Shown: positions 9,617-17,901 of the stretch, in pieces
Layout: every line of letters starts with the position of its first letter
Position numbering within the stretch: the stretch's first letter is position 1
Assembly (NCBI GenBank): GCA_963809765.1
Contig: CAWEKT010000003.1
Coordinates: 868,001 to 932,000 of the forward strand
DNA from: JACVRM01 sp963809765
GTDB taxonomy: Bacteria; Actinomycetota; Thermoleophilia; Gaiellales; Gaiellaceae
Direction: 5' to 3'
Length of the DNA: 64,000 bases
The notes under the pieces: generated by a model
What the model was told of the DNA's origin: nothing
Seen by the model: the letters and a program-made list of their open reading frames with translations, nothing else
The model's database searches: none
Position numbers and translations under genes: made by a program

Positions 9617-9778
9617 CTGGGCTCATCTTGCCCGCGATGGCCCGCTCGATCCCGTGCGGCACGGACCCGGCAGCACGAGTCAGCGGCCGCGCGTCAACAC
9701 TTTGCCCTTAACAGACGTCTAACAGGACACATGGGGCGGCATGGGAGTGCTGGATGGGCGTCGAACTACACTTGGTAG

Positions 9779-12166
9779 ATGGCGACCGTCGCTGAGTCTG
9801 CACCGGGCGTCGCCCGGGCCGAGCAGACCACGGAGCTCGCGCGCCAGTGGCGCCGGCTGATCCGCGCCGCGACCTTCGTCGCCTTCCTGACCAGCCCGAT
9901 CCCGTTCGCCTTCTTCTACTACGGCCAGGACATCGGCCTGTACTGGTCGCTCGTCCTGACCTTCCTCACCGTCATCGCGTTCCGCGGCAGCCTGGACCTG
10001 ATCTTCCGGCGCATGATCCCGTGGCCGAGCCTCTTCGGGACGGACTCGGAGCCGCTCAAGCAGGACGACGTCATCAACCGGCGCCGCGCCTGGTTCTGGC
10101 GCTTCTGGTTCCGCGTCGCCCGCTTCTTCGTCGTGATCATCACGGCCGTCTGGCTGGTGCGCCTGCTCAAGGGCGACGACGTCACCTGGTGGGCCACGGC
10201 GCTCGATATGTGGGATGGCATCGCAACGATCCTCTCCAACCCGACGACCCTGATCTACGCGCTGATGCTGCCGCTCTTTCTGGTCTTCAACTTCATCATC
10301 CTCTTCGGCCCGCTGGCGATGATGGGCATCAGCCAGATCCAGGGCTTCGAGCCCGGCGACGCCGACTGGGGCGTGAAGCTCGACGACGTGCGCGGCCAGG
10401 CCGAGGCGAAGGAGGAGGTGCGCCGGGTCGTCAACCTCTGGCAGTCCGGCGAGGCGTTCGAGAGTGCGGGCGGCAAGCGGGAGCGGGGGCTCCTGATGCT
10501 CGGCGCTCCGGGCACGGGGAAGACGATGCTCTCGAAGGCGATCGCGACCGGCTTCAACTCACCCTTCGTATCCATCCCGGGCTCCGGCTTCGCGCAGACG
10601 TTCATCGGTATGGACGCCGTGATCGTCCGCTACATGGCCCGCAAGGCCCGCCGGCTGGCGCGCAAGTGGGGCGGCCAGTGCATCGTCTTCATCGACGAGA
10701 TCGACGCCGTCGGCATGCGCCGCCAGAGCCTGGGCCAGGGCACGCCGAGCGGATTCGCACCGCACAGCTTCCATGACCTGTGCTTCTTCGGACCCGACGG
10801 AGCGCTGACGCCGAGCGGCGACCTGATACTCGAGACAGCCGCCTGGCGCGAGAAGCTCTTCCAGCAGCGCGCCCCGCAGCCGCCGCCGACGCTCGTCGGC
10901 CGCACGCTCAACTACGTCATGCCCGGGATGATGGGCGGCGGCGGCCTCGCGCTGAACCAGCTGCTCGTCGTCATGGACGGGATCGGCAACCCGCCGTGGC
11001 TGAAGAAAATCAGGACCAACCGCATCAACAGCTTCCTCGACGCGACCTACATCATTCCGGCGCGGATCCGCGGCCGGTCACTGCGGCTGCGGCCTCCGAG
11101 GCCGGCCGCCGAGCAGATCTACTTCATCGGCGCCTGCAACGTGCCGCTCGAGCAGCTCGACCCGGCGCTCACCCGCCCGGGCCGCATGGGCAGGCACGTC
11201 TGGTTCCGGACGCCGACCAAGCAGGATCGCCTCGACATCTTCGACCTCTACATCAACAAGGTCGACCACGACGAGAGCCTCGACCAGACCCGCCGCCGCG
11301 ACGAGCTGGCGCGCATCACGAACGGGTACTCGCCGGCAATGATCGAGCAGGTGTGCTCGATGGCGCTGACGTTCTCCCACCACGACGGGCGCGACAAGTT
11401 CACCTGGAGCGACATCGTCGAGGCGATGACCACCATCGAGTCCGGCACCGCCGTGAACATCGAGTACGTCCCCGAGGAGACGCGCGCCGTCGCCATCCAC
11501 GAGGCCGGCCACGCGATTGCGAGCCACGCCTACATGAAGGGTGCCGAGTCCACGCGGATCTCGATCCGCCGGCGCGGGCAGGCGCTGGGCCACCATCAGG
11601 CACTCCAGAAGGAGGAGCGCTTCAGCGCCTGGCAGAGCGAGCAGATGGCGCTGCTCGTCTGGGGCCTCGGCGCCATGGCGGCCGAGCGAGTCTTCTACGG
11701 AGAGAACTCGACCGGCGTCGGCGGCGACGTCCAGACCGCGACCTCGCTCTCGGCCTGGATGGTCGGAGCGTGCGCCATGGGCCCGGAACCGATCGACGTC
11801 GGCGAAAGCTACTCGCGCACCGAGTACGTCGAGGACGCGCGCACGCGCGTCGAGAAGCGCTTCCAGGCGATCGGCAATCAGATCCTCAACCGGACGAGCC
11901 CCGGCGGCTTCATGCAGCAGGATCCGATCGGCAGCGTCCTCGGCGACCCGGAGAAACGCCGTGCCGCCGCGATCATCCTCGGCCAGGCCTACATCAAGGC
12001 GCATGCGCTCGTCGAACACAACCGCGGCGCCGTCGAGCGGGTTGCCGACGTGCTCGTCGCCCGCAAGGAGATCCACGGCGACGAGGTGATCGACCTGCTC
12101 GATTCGCTCAGGTTGGAGATCCCAAAGGTCGATCTCCTGGACGAAGCAACGTGGCCGAAGCTGTGA
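9779..12166 (+). CDS. Divergent FtsH-like membrane AAA+ zinc metalloprotease
   Basis: 795 residues. N-terminal membrane part with about four hydrophobic segments (roughly 30-48, 55-70, 112-130, 158-185), more than the two of FtsH. AAA module: Walker A GAPGTGKT at 242-249, Walker B IVFIDEID at 302-309, and a second region of homology PALTRPGRMGR carrying the arginine fingers. The core is interrupted twice compared with FtsH: about 55-60 extra residues between Walker B and LNQLLVVMDG (PPP and Gly-rich), and about 35 extra, strongly basic, before GACNVPLEQLDP. Protease domain: HEAGH at 574-578 with the third zinc ligand probably Asp in GVGGDVQTAT near 650. ATP-dependent membrane proteolysis is expected. 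The stop overlaps the next start (GTGA). Confidence 0.9.
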   Translation: MATVAESAPGVARAEQTTELARQWRRLIRAATFVAFLTSPIPFAFFYYGQDIGLYWSLVLTFLTVIAFRGSLDLIFRRMIPWPSLFGTDSEPLKQDDVINRRRAWFWRFWFRVARFFVVIITAVWLVRLLKGDDVTWWATALDMWDGIATILSNPTTLIYALMLPLFLVFNFIILFGPLAMMGISQIQGFEPGDADWGVKLDDVRGQAEAKEEVRRVVNLWQSGEAFESAGGKRERGLLMLGAPGTGKTMLSKAIATGFNSPFVSIPGSGFAQTFIGMDAVIVRYMARKARRLARKWGGQCIVFIDEIDAVGMRRQSLGQGTPSGFAPHSFHDLCFFGPDGALTPSGDLILETAAWREKLFQQRAPQPPPTLVGRTLNYVMPGMMGGGGLALNQLLVVMDGIGNPPWLKKIRTNRINSFLDATYIIPARIRGRSLRLRPPRPAAEQIYFIGACNVPLEQLDPALTRPGRMGRHVWFRTPTKQDRLDIFDLYINKVDHDESLDQTRRRDELARITNGYSPAMIEQVCSMALTFSHHDGRDKFTWSDIVEAMTTIESGTAVNIEYVPEETRAVAIHEAGHAIASHAYMKGAESTRISIRRRGQALGHHQALQKEERFSAWQSEQMALLVWGLGAMAAERVFYGENSTGVGGDVQTATSLSAWMVGACAMGPEPIDVGESYSRTEYVEDARTRVEKRFQAIGNQILNRTSPGGFMQQDPIGSVLGDPEKRRAAAIILGQAYIKAHALVEHNRGAVERVADVLVARKEIHGDEVIDLLDSLRLEIPKVDLLDEATWPKL

Positions 12167-13068
12167 CACGAAACGACGCGCTCGGCGGGAACGACCCCGC
12201 CGGCGGCACGCCGACGCCTCCGCCCGGCGAGCCGTCCGCGTTCCTCGCCAAGCGCGAGGAGCCCGAGCTGCTGGTTACGCCTCCGCGCCGGGCACCGGCC
12301 CCGCAGCACCACACTCGCTTCCTGGTTGCCTACCTGATCCTCGGCATCGTCATCGGCGGCTCGATCATCGGGTTCGGCGCGCTGATGATGAAGGATGAGT
12401 CGACGACGACGAAGTGGTCGGCCTGGCAGCCGACGACCAACGGCTCCGCGCGTGTCCGCGAGATCGCCGACCACGTCGCAGCGGGCTACCGGCTGCCGAG
12501 CGGCAAGCAGCTCGCGGCCGCCATCCCACGCTCGCCGAAAGCTGTCGACCCACCCGTCGTGGCGGTCGCAGTCGACTCCCAGACGCTCTTCGACAGCGAG
12601 CAGCCGTTCAAGACGTTCCCGATGGAGGACGGCCTCATGTACTTCCTCTGCGGTACCGGGGAGCAGTGCTCGATCGCGGAGGGCACGCCGACGCTCGAGC
12701 GTCACCGGCTGCTCCGGCGCGAGGCACTCGAGCTCGCTCTGCACACATTCCGCTACGTCGACGGCGTCGACGCGGTCGTGACCTTCCTGCCGCCCCGCGC
12801 CGACGAGCTCGAGCAGCAGCAGCAACAGGCGCAGGAGGAGGAGGAGCTCCCGACCACTGCGGTGTACTTCCGCAAGGACGACCTGAAGCCGCTGATCGAC
12901 CGGCCGCTGACCGCCACGCTCCGTGGCTACCCGGTCAGCGAGCTGATGTCGAGGGAGCAGGCGCGCATGGTCGACCGGCACACGCTCCGGGCGCTGTACC
13001 GGTTCTCGTTCCAGCAGGCCCCGGACGGCCAGAGCACCATCCTCGTCCTCAGCCCGCTGCAGGGTTGA
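12163..13068 (+). CDS. One-pass membrane protein coupled to the FtsH-like protease
   Basis: About 301 residues. Start chosen at GTG 12163, overlapping the FtsH-like stop as GTGA; GTG 12151 is an in-frame alternative. A proline-rich cytoplasmic N-terminus is followed by one transmembrane helix (FLVAYLILGIVIGGSIIGFG) and an ectodomain. The ectodomain contains AVDSQTLFDSEQPFKTFP, a Cys pair (FLCGTGEQCS), and a Gln/Glu-rich stretch (about 12 residues) that may be a flexible loop. Strong preference for helix breakers around it suggests two globular halves. No known family recognised. Coupled overlaps on both sides imply stoichiometric production with its neighbours, perhaps as an adaptor or substrate-presenting partner (inference). 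Confidence 0.8.
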   Translation: MTRNDALGGNDPAGGTPTPPPGEPSAFLAKREEPELLVTPPRRAPAPQHHTRFLVAYLILGIVIGGSIIGFGALMMKDESTTTKWSAWQPTTNGSARVREIADHVAAGYRLPSGKQLAAAIPRSPKAVDPPVVAVAVDSQTLFDSEQPFKTFPMEDGLMYFLCGTGEQCSIAEGTPTLERHRLLRREALELALHTFRYVDGVDAVVTFLPPRADELEQQQQQAQEEEELPTTAVYFRKDDLKPLIDRPLTATLRGYPVSELMSREQARMVDRHTLRALYRFSFQQAPDGQSTILVLSPLQG

Positions 13069-13412
13069 GCCAGGGGGAGACGGACGCGGCTCTCGGCCGC
13101 GCCCGCGCCCGGCTCGAGTCGCTCGACCTCTATCCGCAGCCGATCCGCGAGGACGTCCGCGTGCTCGTGCTGCCGCTCTTCTTCCGGCTGCCGCGGCTCC
13201 GCCGCTACCGCGGCTACGCGCTCGTCCGCACGATCCTGCTCCGCTACCCGCCGGGCCGGGGTGCCTCTGACGACCTCGTCACGCACGAGCTCTGCCACGT
13301 CTGGCAGATGCAGCACCGGCCGCTGCACATGGTCTGGAGCTATCTGACCACGCGCTACCGCGAGAACCCGTACGAGCGCGAGGCGCGCTGGGCCGTCGAG
13401 CAGACCCGCTAA
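13065..13412 (+). CDS. Tiny HExxH-motif protein (putative minimal metallopeptidase)
   Basis: 115 residues. TTG 13065 overlaps the previous stop (TTGA), and no better start exists in frame. It contains THELCHVWQMQH, an HExxH zinc-binding motif, followed about 23 residues later by NPYEREAR, whose Glu could be the third ligand as in gluzincin-like folds. The HELxHVWQ pattern resembles the DUF4157-type putative peptidase core, here in an unusually short protein without signal peptide. Third gene of the FtsH-like trio, and it converges with the response regulator gene, overlapping it by 4 nt. Catalysis is unproven. Confidence 0.75.
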   Translation: MSQGETDAALGRARARLESLDLYPQPIREDVRVLVLPLFFRLPRLRRYRGYALVRTILLRYPPGRGASDDLVTHELCHVWQMQHRPLHMVWSYLTTRYRENPYEREARWAVEQTR

Positions 13413-13822
13413 GAAGCGGCGGCCGGCGCCCTGAAGAGCTCGGCGCCGTCGCGGACTGCGAGCGCTGCGGCGGCGAGCCCATGCATCGCCCGCGCCTTGG
13501 GTAGGTAGCCGCACGCTCCGGCGTCTCGCGCCTCGTCGGCGCGGTCGTCGAACATCGATCCGCTGACGACGATCACGCGGACGTCCGGGTGGTCGCGCCG
13601 GATGCGCCGAGTGGCCTCGAGCCCGTCGAGCCGCGGCATCACCACATCCATGGAGACGACGTCCGGGGCCAGGCTGACAGTCAGCTCAACCGCCTCGATG
13701 CCGTCGCGTGCGCGGCCGACGACTACCACGCGCTCGTCCTGGTCGAGAGCGGCGGTCAGCGCCAGGGCAGCGTCGTCGTCGTCCTCGACGACCAGGACGC
13801 GGCACACGGGCGACTCGGCCAT
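13409..13822 (-). CDS. Single-domain response regulator (CheY-like receiver)
   Basis: 137 residues, receiver domain only. Acidic pocket VVEDDDD near residue 12, phospho-acceptor Asp in VSMDVVMPRLDG, Ser in VVSGS and the conserved Lys in YLPKA. No output domain follows; the C-terminus AVRDGAELFRAPAAAS is the remnant linker typical of NarL-type receivers, so it may have lost a DNA-binding domain or act by protein contact. Starts ATG 13822, 8 nt after the stop of the diguanylate cyclase gene, so the two are probably cotranscribed. Confidence 0.9.
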   Translation of the reverse strand: MAESPVCRVLVVEDDDDAALALTAALDQDERVVVVGRARDGIEAVELTVSLAPDVVSMDVVMPRLDGLEATRRIRRDHPDVRVIVVSGSMFDDRADEARDAGACGYLPKARAMHGLAAAALAVRDGAELFRAPAAAS

Positions 13823-13830
13823 GCCTCCAC

Positions 13831-14877
13831 CTACGTCCCCGCTTGCTGCGCGGTCGAAACCGGCGCGCCGGCGAGCACCGGCTCGCCGTCCGGCCGAATC
13901 GCGTTCCCGACCACGCGACCGCCCCCGCGGCGCTTGGCCGCGTACAGCCGTTCGTCCGCCCGGCCGAGCAGATCCACCTCCGTCTCGCCGGGCACCCACT
14001 CGGCAATGCCGGCAGACGAGGTGTTGCCGGGCGTCGCCGCGTGCATGCGCTCGACGACGACCAGCGCGTCCTCGAGCGAGCAGGCAGGCAGAAGCAGCGC
14101 GAACTCGTCGCCGCCGTAGCGGGCGAGGAGATCCTCGATCCGAATCTGAGCGTTCCACGCGCGGGCCGTGTCCTGAAGCAGCGCGTCGCCTGCGAGGTGC
14201 CCGTAGACGTCGTTGACGCGCTTGAGGCCGTCAAGGTCGAGCAGCGCGACGGAGAGCGGCGTGTCGTTGCGACGGGCGCGTGCGATCTCGCGGGCGAGGC
14301 TGTCGTCGAAGCTGCGGCGGTTCGGCAGCTGTGTCAGCGGGTCGGTCGCCGCCAGCTGGGCGAGCTCCGCGGCGAGCCTGCGGCTGCGGGCGACGAGCGT
14401 CAGAACCGTGTAGCCGGCCACGGCGACCACCGTCATCGTCATGCCGGTCCACCGCCACTCGCTTGCCGGATAGCGGCTGTCGCCGACGAGCAGGATCGGC
14501 GTCACGAGCGCTGCCGCGACTCCGGCTACGGCGATGGCGACCGCCTCCCCGGTGCTGTAGAGCGCGAGCCAGAGCACGGGCAGCACGAGCAGCGCGGCGT
14601 AGCCCGATCCCGGGCCGCCCTCCATCTCGCGCAGGATCATGATCACCGGGATGAAGCCCATCGCCGGCAGCACCTGGCAGACGCGCGGGAGCCGGTGCCA
14701 CGGGGTGGCCACGGCGGCCGTGGTCACGAAGGCGGTCATGCCGAGCGCGAGGAGGAGGTCGGTCGTCCGGTGCGTATCCGGCGGCAGCGCCAGCAGCGCG
14801 AACGCGACCGCCATCGCGAAGGCGAATGGCAGCAGCTCGCGGAACCGGCGTCGGACCACCGTCCTGTGGGCGATCAT
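13831..14877 (-). CDS. Membrane diguanylate cyclase (GGDEF)
   Basis: 348 residues. Five or six N-terminal transmembrane segments (residues about 15-165) form an integral sensor with no recognisable periplasmic domain, followed by a GGDEF domain beginning AATDPLTQLPNRRSF. The active site YGGDEF is intact, so GTP to c-di-GMP conversion is expected. RIED lies exactly five residues before GGDEF, which is the RxxD product-inhibition I-site, so feedback control is likely. ATG 14877 is chosen; longer starts would only add non-hydrophobic residues. Operon with the receiver protein downstream. A matching HD-GYP enzyme is encoded at 54.3 kb. Confidence 0.93.
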   Translation of the reverse strand: MIAHRTVVRRRFRELLPFAFAMAVAFALLALPPDTHRTTDLLLALGMTAFVTTAAVATPWHRLPRVCQVLPAMGFIPVIMILREMEGGPGSGYAALLVLPVLWLALYSTGEAVAIAVAGVAAALVTPILLVGDSRYPASEWRWTGMTMTVVAVAGYTVLTLVARSRRLAAELAQLAATDPLTQLPNRRSFDDSLAREIARARRNDTPLSVALLDLDGLKRVNDVYGHLAGDALLQDTARAWNAQIRIEDLLARYGGDEFALLLPACSLEDALVVVERMHAATPGNTSSAGIAEWVPGETEVDLLGRADERLYAAKRRGGGRVVGNAIRPDGEPVLAGAPVSTAQQAGT

Positions 14878-14963
14878 AGGAGCACTATCGGCAGCTTCCC
14901 GAGCCGCTTTTAGGCCTGTGCGCTGAGCACTGATTGGCCGTTCCGGCTCTACCATGTTGCTGC

Positions 14964-15036
14964 GGGCGGTTAGCTCAGCTGGGAGAGCACCTGCCTTACA
15001 AGCAGGGGGTCGGCGGTTCGAGCCCGTCACCGCCCA
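14964..15036 (+). tRNA. tRNA-Val (anticodon TAC)
   Basis: 73 nt. Acceptor arms GGGCGGT/ACCGCCC pair fully, D-arm TAGCTCAGCTGGGAGAGCA, anticodon stem CCTGC/GCAGG with loop CTTACAA (anticodon TAC), T-loop GTTCGAG. Discriminator A; no encoded CCA. Confidence 0.96.
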
Positions 15037-15126
15037 TTGAGAGGAGCGCGGTCCACGCGCCCCCAACGATCGCTACGGGCATCACGCCGGAGTTTGAGCG
15101 CCGCGGCTGCGTGAGAGGATCGCGCG

Positions 15127-15729
15127 ATGGCCGGAGAGGCGACGCGCAGGGACGGTGACCGGTGGCGGCGCCTGCGCAAGCAGGCACTCACCTTCGTCGC
15201 GGTGGTCGCGATCGTGGCGGTGCTCTACTGGATCGGTAGCGCCTTGCTGCCGCGCTGGTGGGCCCACCGGATCGGCGACCAGGTGCATGGGAGCATCGCG
15301 GCCGGGATCGTCGTCGGCCTCTTCTACGGCTTCGTCTTCACCTGGTTGCCACTGCTCGTCGCGTGGATCGGATTCCACCGCCGGCGGCCGTGGCGCTGGT
15401 GGGTCGCGTTCGGCGCAGGCGCAGTCCTCCTCGCCACTCCCAACCTGCTGACACTCGGGATCGTGCTGGGCAGCGGCGACGCATCCCATGCCGGCGAGCG
15501 GACACTCGACGTGGAGGCCCCGGCCTACCGGGACAGCGTCCTGGTCGGCTCCATTCTGGCCGCGCTGGCGGCGGCGGTGCTCGCCTACCTGCTCTTCTCG
15601 CGCCGTCACGCCCGCGGGCGGGTCGCCAAGCTGCGCGAGCGCCTCAAGCTGACGGAGGCGGACCACGCTGGGTCGGTCGCCGATGATCCGGCGCCCGTGC
15701 ACACGCAACCGCCCGCCGACGGCCCGTGA
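15127..15729 (+). CDS. Four-helix integral membrane protein, unknown function
   Basis: 200 residues with four predicted transmembrane segments: LTFVAVVAIVAVLYWIG, SIAAGIVVGLFYGFVFTW running into LPLLVAWIGF, a third at WWVAFGAGAVLLATPNLL, and a last at SVLVGSILAALAAAVLAYLL. A basic N-terminus and a charged C-terminal tail (RLKLTEADH...) should be cytoplasmic. No family motif recognised. ATG 15127 about 90 nt after tRNA-Val. Monocistronic, convergent with the GFA gene 10 nt away. Confidence 0.8.
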   Translation: MAGEATRRDGDRWRRLRKQALTFVAVVAIVAVLYWIGSALLPRWWAHRIGDQVHGSIAAGIVVGLFYGFVFTWLPLLVAWIGFHRRRPWRWWVAFGAGAVLLATPNLLTLGIVLGSGDASHAGERTLDVEAPAYRDSVLVGSILAALAAAVLAYLLFSRRHARGRVAKLRERLKLTEADHAGSVADDPAPVHTQPPADGP

Positions 15730-15738
15730 GAGCGGCTG

Positions 15739-16212
15739 TCAGCGAGCCCGCGACACTCTGAGCGCCTGCACGCGTTCGAGGCTCGCAGCGGGCCAGAGCT
15801 TCTCGGGGTCGTAGTACGTGCGAAACGCCGGCACCGACTCGGGCAGCGTCACCCATGGCAACTTCGAACGGGTGTAGATGTGCGCGTCCGGGCTCACCGA
15901 GGCCGGGTCGTCGAGCGTCCCGCCGCGCACGAACCGGACCGTGGCCCGCGTGTACTGGCTCCAGAGCGCGATCTGGCAGTCCGGGCACCGCCAGATTTTC
16001 TGCGTGCCTCGACCGCGAGGCACGTCGACCCGCTGCGGCTCGCCGGCGAGGAGCTCGATGCGGTCGGTCTCGATCAGGAGATTGATCACGAAGGCGCTGC
16101 CGGTCTGGCGCTGGCAGCTGAGGCAGTGGCAGCAATTGATGAAGAGCGGATCCGACGCGAGCCGGTAGCGAACCGCCCCGCACGCGCACCCGCCCTCACG
16201 TGACTTCGTCAT
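15739..16212 (-). CDS. GFA family protein (CENP-V/Gfa-like zinc protein)
   Basis: 157 residues. Zinc/Cys pattern of the glutathione-dependent formaldehyde-activating fold: GGCACGAVRY (CxCG), CHCLSCQRQTG (CxxCxxxxG) and WRCPDCQ (CxxC). Members bind structural zinc; only a few act on S-hydroxymethyl-glutathione, and no formaldehyde-oxidation genes lie nearby, so the enzymatic role is uncertain. Start ATG 16212, divergent from the CoA-transferase gene. Confidence 0.92.
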   Translation of the reverse strand: MTKSREGGCACGAVRYRLASDPLFINCCHCLSCQRQTGSAFVINLLIETDRIELLAGEPQRVDVPRGRGTQKIWRCPDCQIALWSQYTRATVRFVRGGTLDDPASVSPDAHIYTRSKLPWVTLPESVPAFRTYYDPEKLWPAASLERVQALRVSRAR

Positions 16213-16309
16213 GCCTCCTCCTCGAAGTACGTCGGCGACGATGTCGCGACTCTACGCCGCTGTCGCAAGCCGGCGCCTCATCCCTGTCCGCGACGTCGAG
16301 AATGCCGCC

Positions 16310-17486
16310 GTGGTTCTCGACGGCACTCGCGTCCTCGACCTGACGAGCTCGCTCGCGGGGCCTTACTGCACCCAGCTGCTGGCGGCGCTCGGTGCCGACG
16401 TGATCAAGGTGGAGCGCCCCGGCAGCGGCGACGAGGCGCGCGCCTGGGGGCCGCCCTTCCACGAGGGAGTCAGCGGTGATGTTCTTCGCCGCGAACGCCG
16501 GCAAGCGCTCGCTCGCCCTGGATCTGCGTAGCGACGCGGGGCGCGAGGTGGCCCGACGCCTCGCCGAGCGGGCCGACGTCTTCGTCCAGAGCCTGCGTCC
16601 CGGCGCGATCGAGCGGCTCGGACTCGGCCCGGAACGGGTCCGCGCGAGCAACCGACGGCTCGTCTACTGCTCGATCGGCGCGTACGGCCGCAGCGGGCCG
16701 CTCTCGAACGAGCCGGGCTACGACCCGCTGATGCAGGCAGCGGCCGGGCTGATGAGCGTCACGGGCAAGCCCGACGGGCCGCCGGTACGAACGGGTGCGT
16801 CGCTCGTCGATCTCGGCACCGCCACCTGGGCGGCCTTTGCGATCCTCGCCGCGCTGCTGGAACGCGAGCGCACCGGCGAGGGCGCCCTGGTCGACCTGTC
16901 GCTCTACGAGACGGCGCTCGCGCTGCTGCCCTACCAGCTCGCCGACTACCTCGGCACCGGCAACGTCGCCGGGCGGCACGGAACGTCCTTCCCGCTGATC
17001 GCCCCGTACGACGTCTTCGCCACCCGGGACGGCGAGCTCATGATCGCCGCCGGCAACGATCGCCTCTTCCAGGCGCTTTGCGCGGCCCTCGACCTGCCCG
17101 AGCTCGCGACCGATGCGCGCTTCACGACGAACGACCGGCGCTCGGCCAACCGCAACGAGCTCCTCCCGCCGCTCGCGCAGCGACTGGCGCGGGAGACCTC
17201 CGCGACCTGGCTCGAGCGGCTGCGCGCCGCCGGCGTCCCAGTCGCACCGGTCAGCTCGGTCGCGGACGCCGCCACCCACCCCCAGACCGAAGCGGCGGGG
17301 ATCCTGCAGGAACTCGCCGGCCGGACGACGGTCGCGCCGCCGCTGCTATTCGACGGCCGGCGTCCCCAGCACGCTGCGCCCCCGCCGCGCCTCGGGGAGC
17401 ACTCGCTCGAGATCCTCGCCGAGGCCGGCTACGACGAGCCGGAGGTCGCCGAGCTCGTGCAGCAGGGAGTCGTCGGAACCGACTGA
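16310..17486 (+). CDS. Type III (CaiB/BaiF-type) CoA-transferase (one frameshift near 16475)
   Basis: Transfers CoA between carboxylic acids. The N-terminus LDGTRVLDLTSSLAGPYCTQLLAALGADVIKVE is typical in every position (written here in two parts: LDGTRVLDLTSSLAGPYC and LLAALGADVIKVE). The frame slips near 16475 and continues AANAGKRSLALDLRS, then GYDPLMQAAAGLMSVTG. The catalytic Asp is expected in the segment LVDLGTATWAAFAILAAL. Corrected length about 391 residues. GTG 16310 is chosen because it sits directly before the conserved strand; frame stays open upstream to ATG 16241 and 16211. Substrate not predictable. Confidence 0.88.
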
Positions 17487-17496
17487 ACCAGGTGGC

Positions 17497-17796
17497 TCAG
17501 ACGGCGGCCGGAGTGGCCGTGTCCCGCAGACGAAGCGCTCCGACGAGGTCCACACGCCTGGCAGCGGCCTCGAGCGGAGCCAGGATCCGGGCTGCAACCT
17601 CGAGCGGGCAACCGCGGCCGACGACGAGCGTCTCTAGCTCGTGCAGGTCGACGCCGCCGGCTGCGAGCTCCTCGGCCTGGGTGATCCCGTAGCCGAGGTC
17701 GAGTAGGCGGCACAGCCGCCAGGTGTGGACGCGCTCCTCCTCGGCCAGTGTCGACCAGTCGGCAAGAGGCGCGCCGCTCATCGCAGGGATGTCCAA
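17497..17796 (-). CDS. Small conserved-looking protein, unknown function
   Basis: 99 residues, soluble, no Cys clusters or signal. The central part (EEERVHTWRLCRLLDLGYG followed by ITQAEELAAGGVDLHELETLV) reads as a helical domain resembling a degenerate helix-turn-helix, and Asp/Glu/Leu composition argues for real coding. Starts ATG 17796 or 17781. It converges with the CoA-transferase gene. Confidence 0.65.
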   Translation of the reverse strand: MDIPAMSGAPLADWSTLAEEERVHTWRLCRLLDLGYGITQAEELAAGGVDLHELETLVVGRGCPLEVAARILAPLEAAARRVDLVGALRLRDTATPAAV

Positions 17797-17811
17797 GTCT
17801 GCTCTGCCACG

Positions 17812-17831
17812 ATTCCCTCGTCCGAGGGAAT
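17812..17831. promoter_or_regulatory. Perfect palindrome just upstream of the 99-residue ORF
   Basis: Nine-base arms ATTCCCTCG/CGAGGGAAT around TC, 16 nt upstream of the ATG at 17796. Position and symmetry fit an operator for a dimeric regulator; a short hairpin in the leader is the alternative. Confidence 0.45.
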
Positions 17832-17865
17832 GTCGGCACCGATTCCGGCGGGCTTGAGCAGTTTT

Positions 17866-17889
17866 CGCCGCCGAAGCTGTGCGGCGGCG
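17866..17889 (-). terminator. GC-rich hairpin downstream of the nucleotidyl cyclase gene
   Basis: Arms CGCCGCC/GGCGGCG with a 10-nt loop, starting 13 nt after the cyclase stop (17902). On the minus strand the stem is followed by AAAACTGC rather than a T-run, so it is a weak terminator candidate. Confidence 0.4.
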
Positions 17890-17901
17890 TCCCGATGCAG
17901 G

